From the NCBI GenBank assembly GCA_034509425.1, contig JAVTVJ010000534.1, forward strand, positions 124,001 through 188,000: a stretch of 64,000 bases of DNA, given 5' to 3'. Both the position numbers and the translations under genes were made by a program. This document shows, in pieces, positions 55,284-64,000 of the stretch. The stretch's first letter is position 1, and each line of letters begins with the position of its first letter. This stretch comes from Eopsaltria australis (Eukaryota; Chordata; Aves; Passeriformes; Petroicidae). A model generated the notes under the pieces. It was given only the letters and a program-made list of their open reading frames with translations. It had not been told where the DNA came from and did no database searches.

Positions 55284-55922
55284 CATTATAAATTAATTAG
55301 CTAATTTTATGATTAAAGAGAATTTATTAAAAATTAAAGTATAAAATTCGAAAAAGAGCTACGAAGCAAAAAAAACCAACGCCGAGCCAGGCGATTGGCG
55401 TTGGGGTGAACTGAGTCTGAAACCTTGTCGGTTCGAATCTCACCAGTTCTCTGCTGCGGTTTTTATAAAGTATCTTTTTATATTTTTCTTTTTGGTTAAT
55501 TTTATCTTTTCAATACAACAATGTAGTTTTTTCCTGTCTTTCCACCACGTCTGACGACAGTTCTTGAAATCAGTAGTCGATGTTTGCTGTTGGAATGAGT
55601 TTCTGGCGACGTATATTATTTATTGCATATGCACACTTGGTATACACATACACATATCCTGGAGTTTTGCCAGACGAGGAAATCCCACTAAATGCTTATT
55701 TGTGGACATATCTTGGAGCTCTGCCAGACGAGGAAATCCCACGAAATGTTTATCTGTGGAATGTACATTGAATGCATCTTGCTAGGGTTTATTCAGACAG
55801 AAATCTCTTGAAATGCACAATTTTGACGGCCACTTGCTTCCGGTATTTGTGCTTTCTCTCAACTTCAGTAAAATGCTGTAATCTTAAATTTTAGCACGAA
55901 TTATTTTGCAACATATACTACA
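55284..55922 (-). repeat. ERV-4 5' LTR with duplicated 54-bp U3 block
   Basis: 639 bp. It is longer than the 3' LTR because of two copies of a 54-bp unit at 55653-55706 and 55707-55760. The inner edge (+ strand CATTATAAATT) does not show the TG seen in the 3' LTR, so that end has mutated. GATTT follows at 55923-55927. Confidence 0.9.
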
Positions 55923-55989
55923 GATTTAATTTATTATCTCCTCCCCACTCCAACTTGTATTTTGCGCCTAAGCTCTCACCAGTGTCTTT

Positions 55990-57400
55990 TCAATGAAAGA
56001 GAGGCGAGTGACGAGGCGGGCACGGAGGCCGAGCGGCGCTGCTGACTCACTCCCTGACCTTTAGCAGCCTCGTTCGCCCTCCGCGCTCCGCCGTGCCCGG
56101 GGCCCAGAGCGGGCCGGTTCCGCCAGGGGCTGCCGGGGCCGCGGGAAGCGGCCGGGCCGGGTACACTTGTCCCGCGCCGCTTGTTTAATACCGCGGGCCC
56201 ACGCGGGGCATCCTGGGGGCTGTTGTCTTATCGCGGACCCGTGGTCAGGCGCGGGCGGCAGCGGCGACTACAGCTCCCGGAATGCCTTTGCGCGTACTGG
56301 CAGAAGCTTCGGCCAATCGGAGCGCCGCATGGGGGTGATTGATGTGCGGCGCCGTGCAGTCCTCTGTGCAGGAGAGTCAAAACATGCCCGCCCTCCGGGC
56401 GGAGTCCTGACAGGCAGGCCAGGCAGCCAATAGGAAGTGGCTGCCAATTGAGCAACGTCTCCTCTGGCCACTCAGCGCCCGAGGAGTACCAGATAGGGGC
56501 GGAACCCGCCGAGAGGACGGGGCGGGAGGGCAGCCGAGGGGAGCTCGGTAATGGCGACGGGTTCGGTAAGTGCTACAAAGTTTCAAGCTGCCGCTTTTAG
56601 GGGCTGCGAGGCCCGGCGGGGGGCGGGAGGGGTCCGGGAGGTCGGAGAGGAGTGGTAGTGGCCGTAGGCCGAGCCGAGAAGCCCGCTGGGTCTAAGCTTT
56701 TGACGGCGACGGGAACCTCGGACATTGTTTACTGTGCGTCTTCCCTGAGCGGCCTGGCGGAGCCGCCACCCTCCCGCACCGGTGGGTTGAAACTCACGAG
56801 GTGTGCCGGTCCTCTTTGGGCCCCTTAAAACACGAAAACAAGCAGAATACGGGGGGTGTCCCCCCCTCCTTGTTTTCCCCCGGGAGCGGCTGCCCGCCCC
56901 GGTGTGTCACAGCGAGGCCTCTGTACCCGCAGTGGGAGCAGGCGGCTGTGCGGGACGGGGGGGTGTTTGGGGTGTCGGTGGGCGCGGGTGAGCCCCGGGG
57001 GGAGCGGCGGCTGAGGCGGGGGGAGCCCCCCCGGGCCGCTGTTACGCAGTTCGAATGAATGGGGCTGAGCGCGCCTGCGCCGTGCGGCCGCGGGTGTAAA
57101 CAAGGTCACGTGACGGTCGGGAGCGGGGGAGGCCCTGGAGGTGTGTGTTTGTGAGGGGGAGTTGTGGGGGATCCTTCCGCCGGTCTCGGAGCTCCGCCGC
57201 CCTCGAGCTGCCCGGGGAGCATCGTGCTCATGGGCCTGCTGCGGGGGGAGCGCGGCCCGCCCTGCGTCAGCGAACAGGCTGCCCGGGCTTCGAAAACATG
57301 GTGAATCACGCTCTGCCTCGGCTGCGCGCTCTGGCACGGCCGGGGATGTGCTGCGAGGATTCTTGATCAAAGCAGCTGCGCCAGGAAAAGTCCCTGGTGT
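55990..57400 (+). promoter_or_regulatory. HBP1: CpG-island promoter of HBP1
   Basis: About 1.4 kb that is strongly GC- and CpG-rich against AT-rich surroundings. It contains CCAAT-type boxes (GGCCAATCGG near 56311, AGCCAATAGG near 56428) and GC boxes (AGGGGCGGAACC near 56495, GGGGCGGGAGG near 56520) just upstream of the first exon end at 56565, with no TATA box. The start site is probably about 56440-56530. Retained open frames inside (for example 56825-57370 minus) are a by-product of few stop codons in GC-rich DNA. Confidence 0.85.
56551..56565 (+). CDS. HBP1: HBP1 exon 1, possible upstream start codon
   Basis: ATGGCGACGGGTTCG followed by a strong donor GTAAGTGC. Spliced to exon 2 this ATG is in frame with the HBP1 reading frame, five codons here plus eight in exon 2 before the start I know from mammals (MVWEVK). 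Context GGTAATGG has a G at +4. It may be used as an alternative N-terminus or the exon may be untranslated. Confidence 0.6.
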
Positions 57401-59185
57401 AGATCCAGTCTTGCCAGTATGTTGTGTTTTGCTTGGAGAAGCTGTTCTCCAAATTAAACTCCGTCCAGCTTATTGCTCAGGCGTAGACCTGGCCTGAAAC
57501 TTCGTCAGTAGGTTGGGGGAAGAAAGGCAAATAGCAGAAGGAAAAAAAACACGGGAAGCACTTACACCCAGGCATTCCTGCACACTGCGGTTTGGGTGGA
57601 TGCTGCCCAGTTCCTGCTGAACCCCTTCTCAGCCACAGTCTTTAATTACTTTTCTCCCAAATTTATTTTTGTCCTTCAGAAATAGACATGGTTCAATTAA
57701 TAAGGTCTTTGTTAGTAGTGCCATTTGTTTTAGCATGACAAATTATCTTACCTGAAAGCACCTCCAAAGACAGCCGCAGTAATTACAGTCCTGTTGATGC
57801 CGTAAGGATTTTTGCTTTTTCTTTTATATACTTTTTACACAGTTCTCTGTATCCACAAGTATCAGCATGCATACTTGTAATGCTTTAGGTGTGATAGCTT
57901 AGTTTTCAGTGTCCTGGAGGCCAGGAAAACCAAACATTCCACTATCGTAAGAACTCAAGGTCCCCTAGCAGGACAGATTCTGTAAACTAGAAGTTAGCCC
58001 ACCCCGGCCCCCTTATTGGGCCCTCTTGTTAGATATGCTAATGTGTAAGGTCTTTAATTGTATACTCGACTGGGGGGTGGGAGGGCATTGCAATGCTGTC
58101 ACCTGGGTGAAGTGATGCTTTGAATGGGATCCTATTAAAATACCAAGGTAAACGACCCCCAACCCTCTAACCGTGTCTAGTTTCTCTTTTCCTAAGACCA
58201 GGAAAAAGGCATCACTGTGAAGCATGGTTCTTGACAAGATCTGACACAACAAATTTTCAACATAAAGTTGAATTTTAAAAAATCTTTACAAGCTAATTAA
58301 TGATCAATCCCCTTCGTGTTCAAACCATTGAAAGGCTGAGGAGAAGAGAAGGATGTGATGTCCAAAGCAGGCTTTAATCAAGTAGAATAAAAAAATTTAA
58401 AAGTAAAGATGGGTGCTTTGTTTTTCTTTGTAATTCTCTCTCAGTTTCTTTGTAATTCATTTGTTAGAGGATTTTTTGGCTTTTGTACTCAGATGGCTTT
58501 GGTTTAGAGAAATTCTTGTTACTTGGAGGAATAATTCGTTTCTTAAACAAGTATCCTTCTTGTCAGACTAGCATTTTGTATGTGTACCTTATCTCTGGCC
58601 TTCAGAGTGTTGGGAAACCAGGATACGTACGTTCAAGTGTTGCCACCTGGCAGGAAGGAAGGAGAAGGTAACATTCCAGAAATCAGTTTGCTTCTTCATT
58701 TTGTCAGGAAAATGGGTAAGGAAGAGAGGAAAAAACAGAGGAAGAAAAAACAGGGCAGAATTGGGGAAAGGAAAGACATAGGTAAGCCAGAAAAACAAGG
58801 AGTGGCTTTTCAGAGTTGATTAGTTGGAGATAATCTTCAAGGTCCTGACCTGTACTACTGAGGTCTGGTTTTTCTGTTCAGAAATAACTGAGCTATCTCC
58901 TCTTGTGGTGTTCTGTAATGTTACTGTCCCTCATGGGTGACAGGGGTATAAATTGTGTTAAAGATGTTTTTGGAGGTGAAAATAATGTCACTGATAGTTT
59001 GAGTTGTATATTCTCACTTCTGTGACCTTTCTTCTCCACTTTAAAATCAGAATAAGCTGATGTGGCTTTGTAGTAGTGCCATTTGAGTAGAATCAAACAT
59101 CTTTTTATGTTTAGCATGCAAGTTTATATAAGTTTTGCATATATTTGAAAGATCAGGAGATCAGAAGGGTAGAAATTTTCCAGTC
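57401..59185. other. HBP1 intron 1, first part
   Basis: About 1.8 kb. A 345-bp block at 57909-58253 is bounded by TTTTCA on both sides and may be a small LTR-type insert (see findings). Nothing else recognised. Confidence 0.55.
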
Positions 59186-59310
59186 AAAATCCTCCTGGAC
59201 ATGATCCTGTGTAACCTGCTGTAGGTGAACCTACTTAAGCAATGGAGGGGGCTGGACTAGATGGTCCAGAGGTCCCTTCCAACCTAGTCATTCTGTGATA
59301 TGAAAATATT
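59186..59310 (+). mobile_element. CR1 LINE 3' end in HBP1 intron 1
   Basis: The + strand has GGGGGCTGGACTAGATGGTC then GGTCCCTTCCAACCTAGTCA and TTCTGTGATATGAAAA, the conserved CR1 terminus with its short terminal repeat. Confidence 0.9.
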
Positions 59311-60094
59311 ACAGTTTTTTAAGCTATTGTTGGTATTTCTCTAGTGTAGCTTACTTAGTGGACATGCATGTGAGAGACTTTTTCAGGTTTTCTTTCTTAC
59401 TGAGCTGTGTTTTCTGCTCTTTCATGAGAGACTCATGATTACTTTTTCAAGGACACTTCATTAAAGTGCAAGGTAATCATGTTATGGTAGCTTTAATTCA
59501 TCCTCATCTGAAAAAAAAGTAGATAACCAAATTACTAAAGATTGGATAACATTGTTTACCAGTTTTTAGAGGCAGTGGTTTTGTAGAATAAGCACACAGT
59601 TCTCTGTTGAAGGTGATTTAAAATAGTGGGTTTGGTATAAATGTTACATTACTGGGATTTGGGGAAATGAAACTGCAGTGAAATCTTCTAGTAAAGGCTT
59701 CTTTATCTTTCCATTTGCAACACAGCTAAGGATGTTGGGAGTCCAGTGTGTTTGAGACTTCCTGGAGGCCAGAGATGGGAAGGGCAGTGGAAAAGGCTTC
59801 TGCAGAGACACCAGTGCTGAAAGGGCAACTGGGGAAAATGTGGGCTTGATGCTAAATGGCAGAGGAGACCTTATCTCACAAGGTTGAGAACAGCATTTTT
59901 GCTTTGATCTTCATTTTCCAGGCCTGTTCCCAGGTTCCTAAAGTCCCTGGGTGTAGCAACTTGCCTCTGAGAGAGCAGGACACTTCTTTGTCTGTGGTAG
60001 AAGCAGAGCAAGTGAGGGGCAGGCCGGTTCCATGAGGCAGCTGTGCATGAGGCAGTGGGACCAGATGGGATCCCTCCAGGCCAGTGTCAGTTGT

Positions 60095-60165
60095 GGTCAC
60101 AGAATGTTTTGGGTTTGAAGGGACCTTAAAGGTCATCTAGTTCCAAGCCCCCTGCCATGGGCGGG
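60095..60165 (-). mobile_element. CR1 LINE 3' end, minus strand
   Basis: The + strand TCACAGAATGTTTTGGGTTT followed by GAAGGGACCTTAAAGGTCAT and CCCCTGCCATGGGC is the reverse complement of the CR1 3' end. It joins directly to a + strand CR1 piece, so two insertions abut. Confidence 0.85.
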
Positions 60166-60750
60166 GATGTATTGTGAGGACGATCTCCAAAAAGCAGTGG
60201 ATTTGCTGGCAGGATGGCTCCCAATAACTGGAAGGAAGAAAATGTCACACCAGGCTTCATGGAGGAGGATGTGGGGAAACTACAGGCTGGTCAGCCTTAG
60301 CCTTCAGGAATATTATGGAGCAAATTCTCCTGACAGCCATGTCCACCCTCTTTGTAAGGCAAGGAGTTATCTGGGAATAGCCAGGACAGATTGGCCAAAA
60401 TAAAATCTTGTCTGACCCATCTGATTGCCTTTTGTGATGGGCTGAGTGGCTTAGGGTACCAAGTGAATGTTGTTTATCTTGGCTTGAGTGTTGGTTGAGG
60501 AGGTAACTCCAGACTCTTGAAGGCAGTGGGCACAGGCTGTGGGAAGTTCAAACCTGCATAAGGAACAGCTTCTTTACAGCAAGAGTGGTTACTGGAACAG
60601 GGGAAGTGCCAGGGAGTCTCCATCCTTCAAGATACTAGAAACTCAAGTGGCCAGGGCCCCAGGCAGCCTCTTGACTTCAGAGTTAGCTCTGTATTCTGTA
60701 AGGATTGTACAAGATCATGTCTAGACACCCCTAAAATATGCTGTGATACT
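60166..60750 (+). mobile_element. CR1 LINE fragment, reverse transcriptase and 3' part
   Basis: Degenerate + strand pieces: GNYRLVSLSLQ, then sequence corresponding to SCLTNLVAFYDG-like and VIYLDF-like CR1 reverse-transcriptase segments, many stops. After about 60530 it jumps to the CR1 3' region (GGGAGTCTCCATCCTTCAAG, AGATACTAGAAACTCAA). Inactive. Confidence 0.7.
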
Positions 60751-60856
60751 CAAGAGACTAATGAGGATTTAGGGCCCAAGTAATGAAGTAGTATATCAGA
60801 TACAACTTAAAACAGTTCACATGTATACAATTTTCTAACCTCTGTCTTTTCTAAAG

Positions 60857-61049
60857 TCAGATACTTTGGAGCATCCTAACATGGTGTGGGAAGTGAAGAC
60901 AAATCAAATGCCTGATGCAGTTCAGAAACTCCTTCTGGTAGTGGACAAGAGATCTTCAGGGATGAACGAGTCACTGGAATTGTTGAAGTGTAATGAAAAC
61001 CTGCCCTCTTCTCCTGGATATGCATCCTGTGATGAGCACATGGAACTTG
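60857..61049 (+). CDS. HBP1: HBP1 exon 2
   Basis: 193-nt exon, acceptor TTCTAAAG, donor GTAAAT. It encodes SDTLEHPN and then, from the ATG at 60881, MVWEVKTNQMPDAVQKLLLV, NLPSSPGYASCDEHMEL, closely matching the N-terminus of HBP1, a repressor with an AXH domain and a C-terminal HMG box that binds DNA and restrains cell-cycle and Wnt target genes. The AXH and HMG parts lie right of the window. The intron before it is about 4.3 kb. Confidence 0.96.
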
Positions 61050-62131
61050 GTAAATAACATGATTTTTTCAGAGGAAGCTGAATTCTGAAGTTTGTTTTAG
61101 ATTTCCTATACTGAAATTACTGGAAGCTGACTGAATGAGATTGCTGATTTTTAACTTGAGTAGGGCAGGGAATTGTGACATCTGCAGGTCTTACTTTGCA
61201 GTCACTTTTCCCTTTAACCCATTTCCAGTTCTGACACACTAGGCTGTTGACTCAAATGTGTTCTTGAACTTAGAGCCACAAATTTCTGCTTCTAATCCCC
61301 AGAGGAGTGGGGTTTTTTTGGCACAAGAAAAACAAACAAAGCTCAAGAGCTCCTCCTAAAGGGAAATTATGTTGCTTTAAATCTGCTGCAAAAAATGATT
61401 CTGGGATAGAGGAACATTACTTCAGTTCTCACATATTGGAGAAAAACAGCATATACTTTAGAAAGGATCGATATAATCAGTGAAATATTAACACATTTAA
61501 TTGAGGTTATGGAGTGATTAAGAATAATGATACTTAGTTACATGACAGCACATAGCACAGAATTCTCTTAACAAGCTGGGCTCTCTTCTGTTATTCTGTA
61601 TGGGATAGGAAAGGTGTATGTTATTGATAGGAATTCACCCTACCAAGCTGTATACCCAGCTTTCATGATTTATTTAATCTGAGTTATTTGACTCCAGTTC
61701 TCTGGTGGAAACCTTTTACCTTGAACATGGTCTAATGCTGAATTCTTTTAGTGTCACACCTTCAAGGACAGATTAATTTAGTTGTCTTTTGTGGAATGTT
61801 TTACTATTTTAGTGAACCATGTTGTTTTTGAATAATTCTGCAGGATAGTTCTGTGTAAACTGGTCAATCTAGTAAAAACTTTAAAATCAGAACTACATTT
61901 TTATATAGTTACCTAATTTTTTCTTAAATTTCTTATGTGAATATATAATCGACTGGAGATGTTACTATTTCTGTGGCCATTTTTATGAATAGGGCTTGTG
62001 AAATGTTGGTAGTTGTGATATGAGAAAATAAAATTACTTTATTGTGGTTCCTTTTTTTTCCACCAAATTTGCAAGATTTGTTGTCAACTAGAATTGAGTA
62101 TAATTATGGTAATTTGTGCATTTGTTTGTAG
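61050..62131. other. HBP1 intron 2
   Basis: 1.1 kb with T-rich runs and the acceptor TTTGTAG. No repeat recognised. Confidence 0.7.
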
Positions 62132-62366
62132 ATGATCTTCCTGAATTACAGGCTGTGCAGACAGATTCTACCCCACCTGCACTTTTTCAGCTTGGTGCTG
62201 ATGTTTCACATCAGGAATGTTCAAGGCCTTCATGGAGCCAACATACCTCAAACAGCAATCCAGAAAATGCTTATTCTTGTGAGAATGGGGTGAACTGGTT
62301 GACAGAATTGGCAAATATAGCCACAAGTCCTCAGAGTCCTTTGATGCAGTGCACTTTTTATAACAG
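62132..62366 (+). CDS. HBP1: HBP1 exon 3
   Basis: 235-nt exon, acceptor TTTGTAG, donor GTATTG. It completes a split aspartate and encodes DLPELQAVQTDSTPPALFQL, then NWLTELANIATSPQSPLMQC, TFYN and a split arginine. The WLTELANIATSPQSPLMQC stretch is a strongly conserved, phosphorylatable HBP1 segment. The middle (SRPSWSQHTSNSNPENAYSC) is more variable. Confidence 0.96.
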
Positions 62367-63243
62367 GTATTGACACTCATTTCAGTTTTGAACTATAGAG
62401 ATTTATAATATTGTGTCCAAAATATTTCCTTCACTCTTTACACCCTCTGACTTTGAACTGAAGCCCTATTTTTTGGTCTTTTTATTTGTTGTGTGAAAGT
62501 ATGCACAGAACTCATCTCAGAGCCTGGTGCAAAAGCTGCTTAGTTTCCAGCCGTGAATGACATAGGATGATATAAAGACATTGCCTATCCACAACAGGCT
62601 CAGAAATTGTGGACATTTACCTCATGTGAAGCAGCAGATAATAACTAAGAGGAATTTCTTACATTAAATTCTTAAAGATTTCTAGTGCACAGACTTCAGG
62701 TTTTTATTTTTTTAAAACAGCTAGTTGGAAATCTAATGCAATGTGTATTTTAATGATAACTATACATTCTGTAAGGTTGTGAGCAGCAAGTGTGAGATCT
62801 TGGAAATTTCTGGGCTTCACTTTTTATTGTACAGTTTTTCTTAGGTTTATAATCAGAAAACTCAATGCAATACTGTTAATAGTAATGCAGTTGAGATTTA
62901 ATCATTTGGACAGAGCAGATGTCTTTATATTCTCTTAAGAGCAGGGTATTTGCTTCAAGATATTTGCAAAAACTTCAGTATTGTGATAAGGAGATGCCAC
63001 TGTGGAAGTAATACTGACATTTGGGTGCTGTATAGAACCTATGCAGGAGTTACGCTGAATGTTCTCTTTGCCTGAGCTTGTACCCTTTAATCATCCCATT
63101 GGAATATTGGTGTGTGGGAGGTTTATTTGGTGTTCAGCTCATGCAAACAGAAATATTTGCAATAAAAGCATTTTAGAGTAATGGCAGCAAAGTCTCATGT
63201 TGTCTAAATCTGAGATATTTTAAAATACATGTTTCTGTTGTAG
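62367..63243. other. HBP1 intron 3
   Basis: About 0.9 kb, AT-rich, ending TTGTAG. No feature recognised. Confidence 0.7.
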
Positions 63244-63376
63244 ATCATCTCCCGTTCGCATAATAGCAACAAGCAAAAGTTTACATTCCTATGCACGTCC
63301 TCCACCAGGATCTTCAAACAATGATCTTAACTTCTCCAAGAATGATGTGGATGAAACACCAGTCAGACATGAAAGG
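63244..63376 (+). CDS. HBP1: HBP1 exon 4
   Basis: 133-nt exon, acceptor TTGTAG, donor GTGAGT. It encodes SSPVRIIATSKSLHSYARPP, then a variable serine/asparagine-rich stretch and ETPVRHER, ending on a codon boundary. Counting from the exon 1 ATG, the four exons sum to 192 codons and keep one frame, which supports the splice assignments. The gene continues past the window. Confidence 0.95.
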
Positions 63377-64000
63377 GTGAGTTGTTCTGAAACATTTAAA
63401 ATAAACATTTATGAGCAATGGGTTAAGTTTTTTGAGAAGGGAAACTAGTTTAAAAAATATGTTTAGTGTTAATATTATTGCTATTTAAGCTAGATTTTCT
63501 ATTACTTTTCTTTTTACCACACACAGTAGGCTTGTAGTGCTACTTCCTATTTTTTGTGACGAGATCACTTTCTAAGAAAGCTCTGCTTCTATTGTGATTC
63601 CTTCTATGGCAAGCTTTAATAAACTGTTATCTTGTTTGATGCCTCAAAAGGAAATATGGATCCCTCTCCTTTGAGATGCACAAAACCTGTCAGTCCTGTG
63701 TCTCCTTTTCCCATATATTAATTTTTATCTGAAATTTGTCTGTTCACAACACTGAATTTTCTCAAGTGATTTATCTACAACTGCCTTGAGCCTACAGCTT
63801 TCCAGTAATTGCACCATAGAGTAATGTGCTTTAAGTGATTCTGTAGATGACCAAGGAATAATGAGGTGTAAAATGCTTACACATGAGCATAAGATAATCC
63901 ATAGGGATGAAATGAATCTCAGGGAATGAAACCCAAAAATGTCAGGATGCATCTCAGAAAAGGAGATGAAAATGCTCCATTCACATTTACCACATTCCTT
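63377..64000. other. HBP1 intron 4 (to window end)
   Basis: AT-rich intronic sequence. No further exon seen before the window ends. Confidence 0.65.

Larger units (their letters stand above)
46558..55922 (-). mobile_element. ERV-4: degenerate gammaretrovirus-like provirus, minus strand
   Basis: A 9365-bp block with LTRs at 46558-47144 and 55284-55922 and 5-bp repeats GATTT at 46553-46557 and 55923-55927. Minus-strand order: 5' LTR, tRNA-Trp primer site (55262-55279), leader, degraded gag/pol, pol remnants, env remnants, purine tract, 3' LTR. WRPVAYFSKLLDPVAKGWPH, encoded near 49980-50065, places pol among gammaretrovirus-like elements. The internal region is full of stops and shifts. A solo LTR of the ERV-1 family (53815-54485) and probably another LTR (52629-53234) lie inside it. 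Confidence 0.9.

Noticed and set aside
46558..55922. ERV-4 as an alpharetrovirus because of the tRNA-Trp primer
   Set aside because: Primer use alone is weak; the pol connection motif and the 5-bp duplication point to a gammaretrovirus-like element.
56825..57370. 181-codon minus-strand frame in the CpG island
   Set aside because: Low-complexity composition typical of GC-rich DNA with few stops; no domain, and it overlaps the HBP1 promoter and intron.

Overview
This is a vertebrate nuclear window, almost certainly from a bird and plausibly a songbird (the order is inference). Evidence: two host genes with normal splice sites, CR1-type LINE fragments, a CpG-island promoter and several avian-style endogenous retroviruses (ERVs). 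The host genes are the 3' half of PRKAR2B (cAMP-dependent protein kinase type II-beta regulatory subunit; seven + strand coding exons, 23289-29062, 3' UTR to about 29860) and the start of HBP1 (HMG-box transcription factor 1; + strand, exon 1 in the CpG island near 56551, exons 2-4 at 60857-63376, running off the right edge). PRKAR2B followed head-to-tail by HBP1 is also the human chr7q22 order, which supports both calls.

Layout. 1-1985: 5' end of a minus-strand gammaretrovirus-like provirus (ERV-1; gag start, leader, tRNA-Pro primer site, 670-bp LTR). 2537-11817: a complete minus-strand gammaretrovirus-like provirus (ERV-2; 561-bp LTRs, 4-bp target duplication GTAA, tRNA-Arg primer site, gag, pro-pol and env all with a few breaks). 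11822-23288: non-coding DNA, taken to be PRKAR2B intron, with CR1 pieces, a near-perfect 43-bp fold-back and LTR-like relics. 23289-29862: PRKAR2B exons and 3' UTR. 30941-38856: a complete minus-strand ERVL-type (class III) provirus without env (ERV-3; 5-bp duplication ACTTG, tRNA-Lys-like primer site), its pol cut by a nested solo LTR with 6-bp duplication. 40351-40924: a solo LTR with 6-bp duplication GTCTTT. 46558-55922: a degenerate minus-strand gammaretrovirus-like provirus (ERV-4; 5-bp duplication GATTT, tRNA-Trp primer site), into which a solo LTR of the ERV-1 family has inserted. 56000-64000: HBP1 promoter, exon 1, intron 1 with CR1 pieces, and exons 2-4.

How it fits together. PRKAR2B supplies the cAMP-binding regulatory subunit of PKA and HBP1 is a transcriptional repressor; they are neighbours, not a pathway unit. 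The four provirus bodies and the two nested solo LTRs lie antisense to both host genes. The most unusual items are the ERV-3 Gag, which begins with a signal-peptide/membrane module followed by eight 13-residue repeats, the ERV-2 envelope with a short surface part and very long cysteine-rich transmembrane part, an LTR hairpin whose two copies differ at paired positions, and the fold-back near 16.9 kb. All viral reading frames are interrupted; they are described as found.
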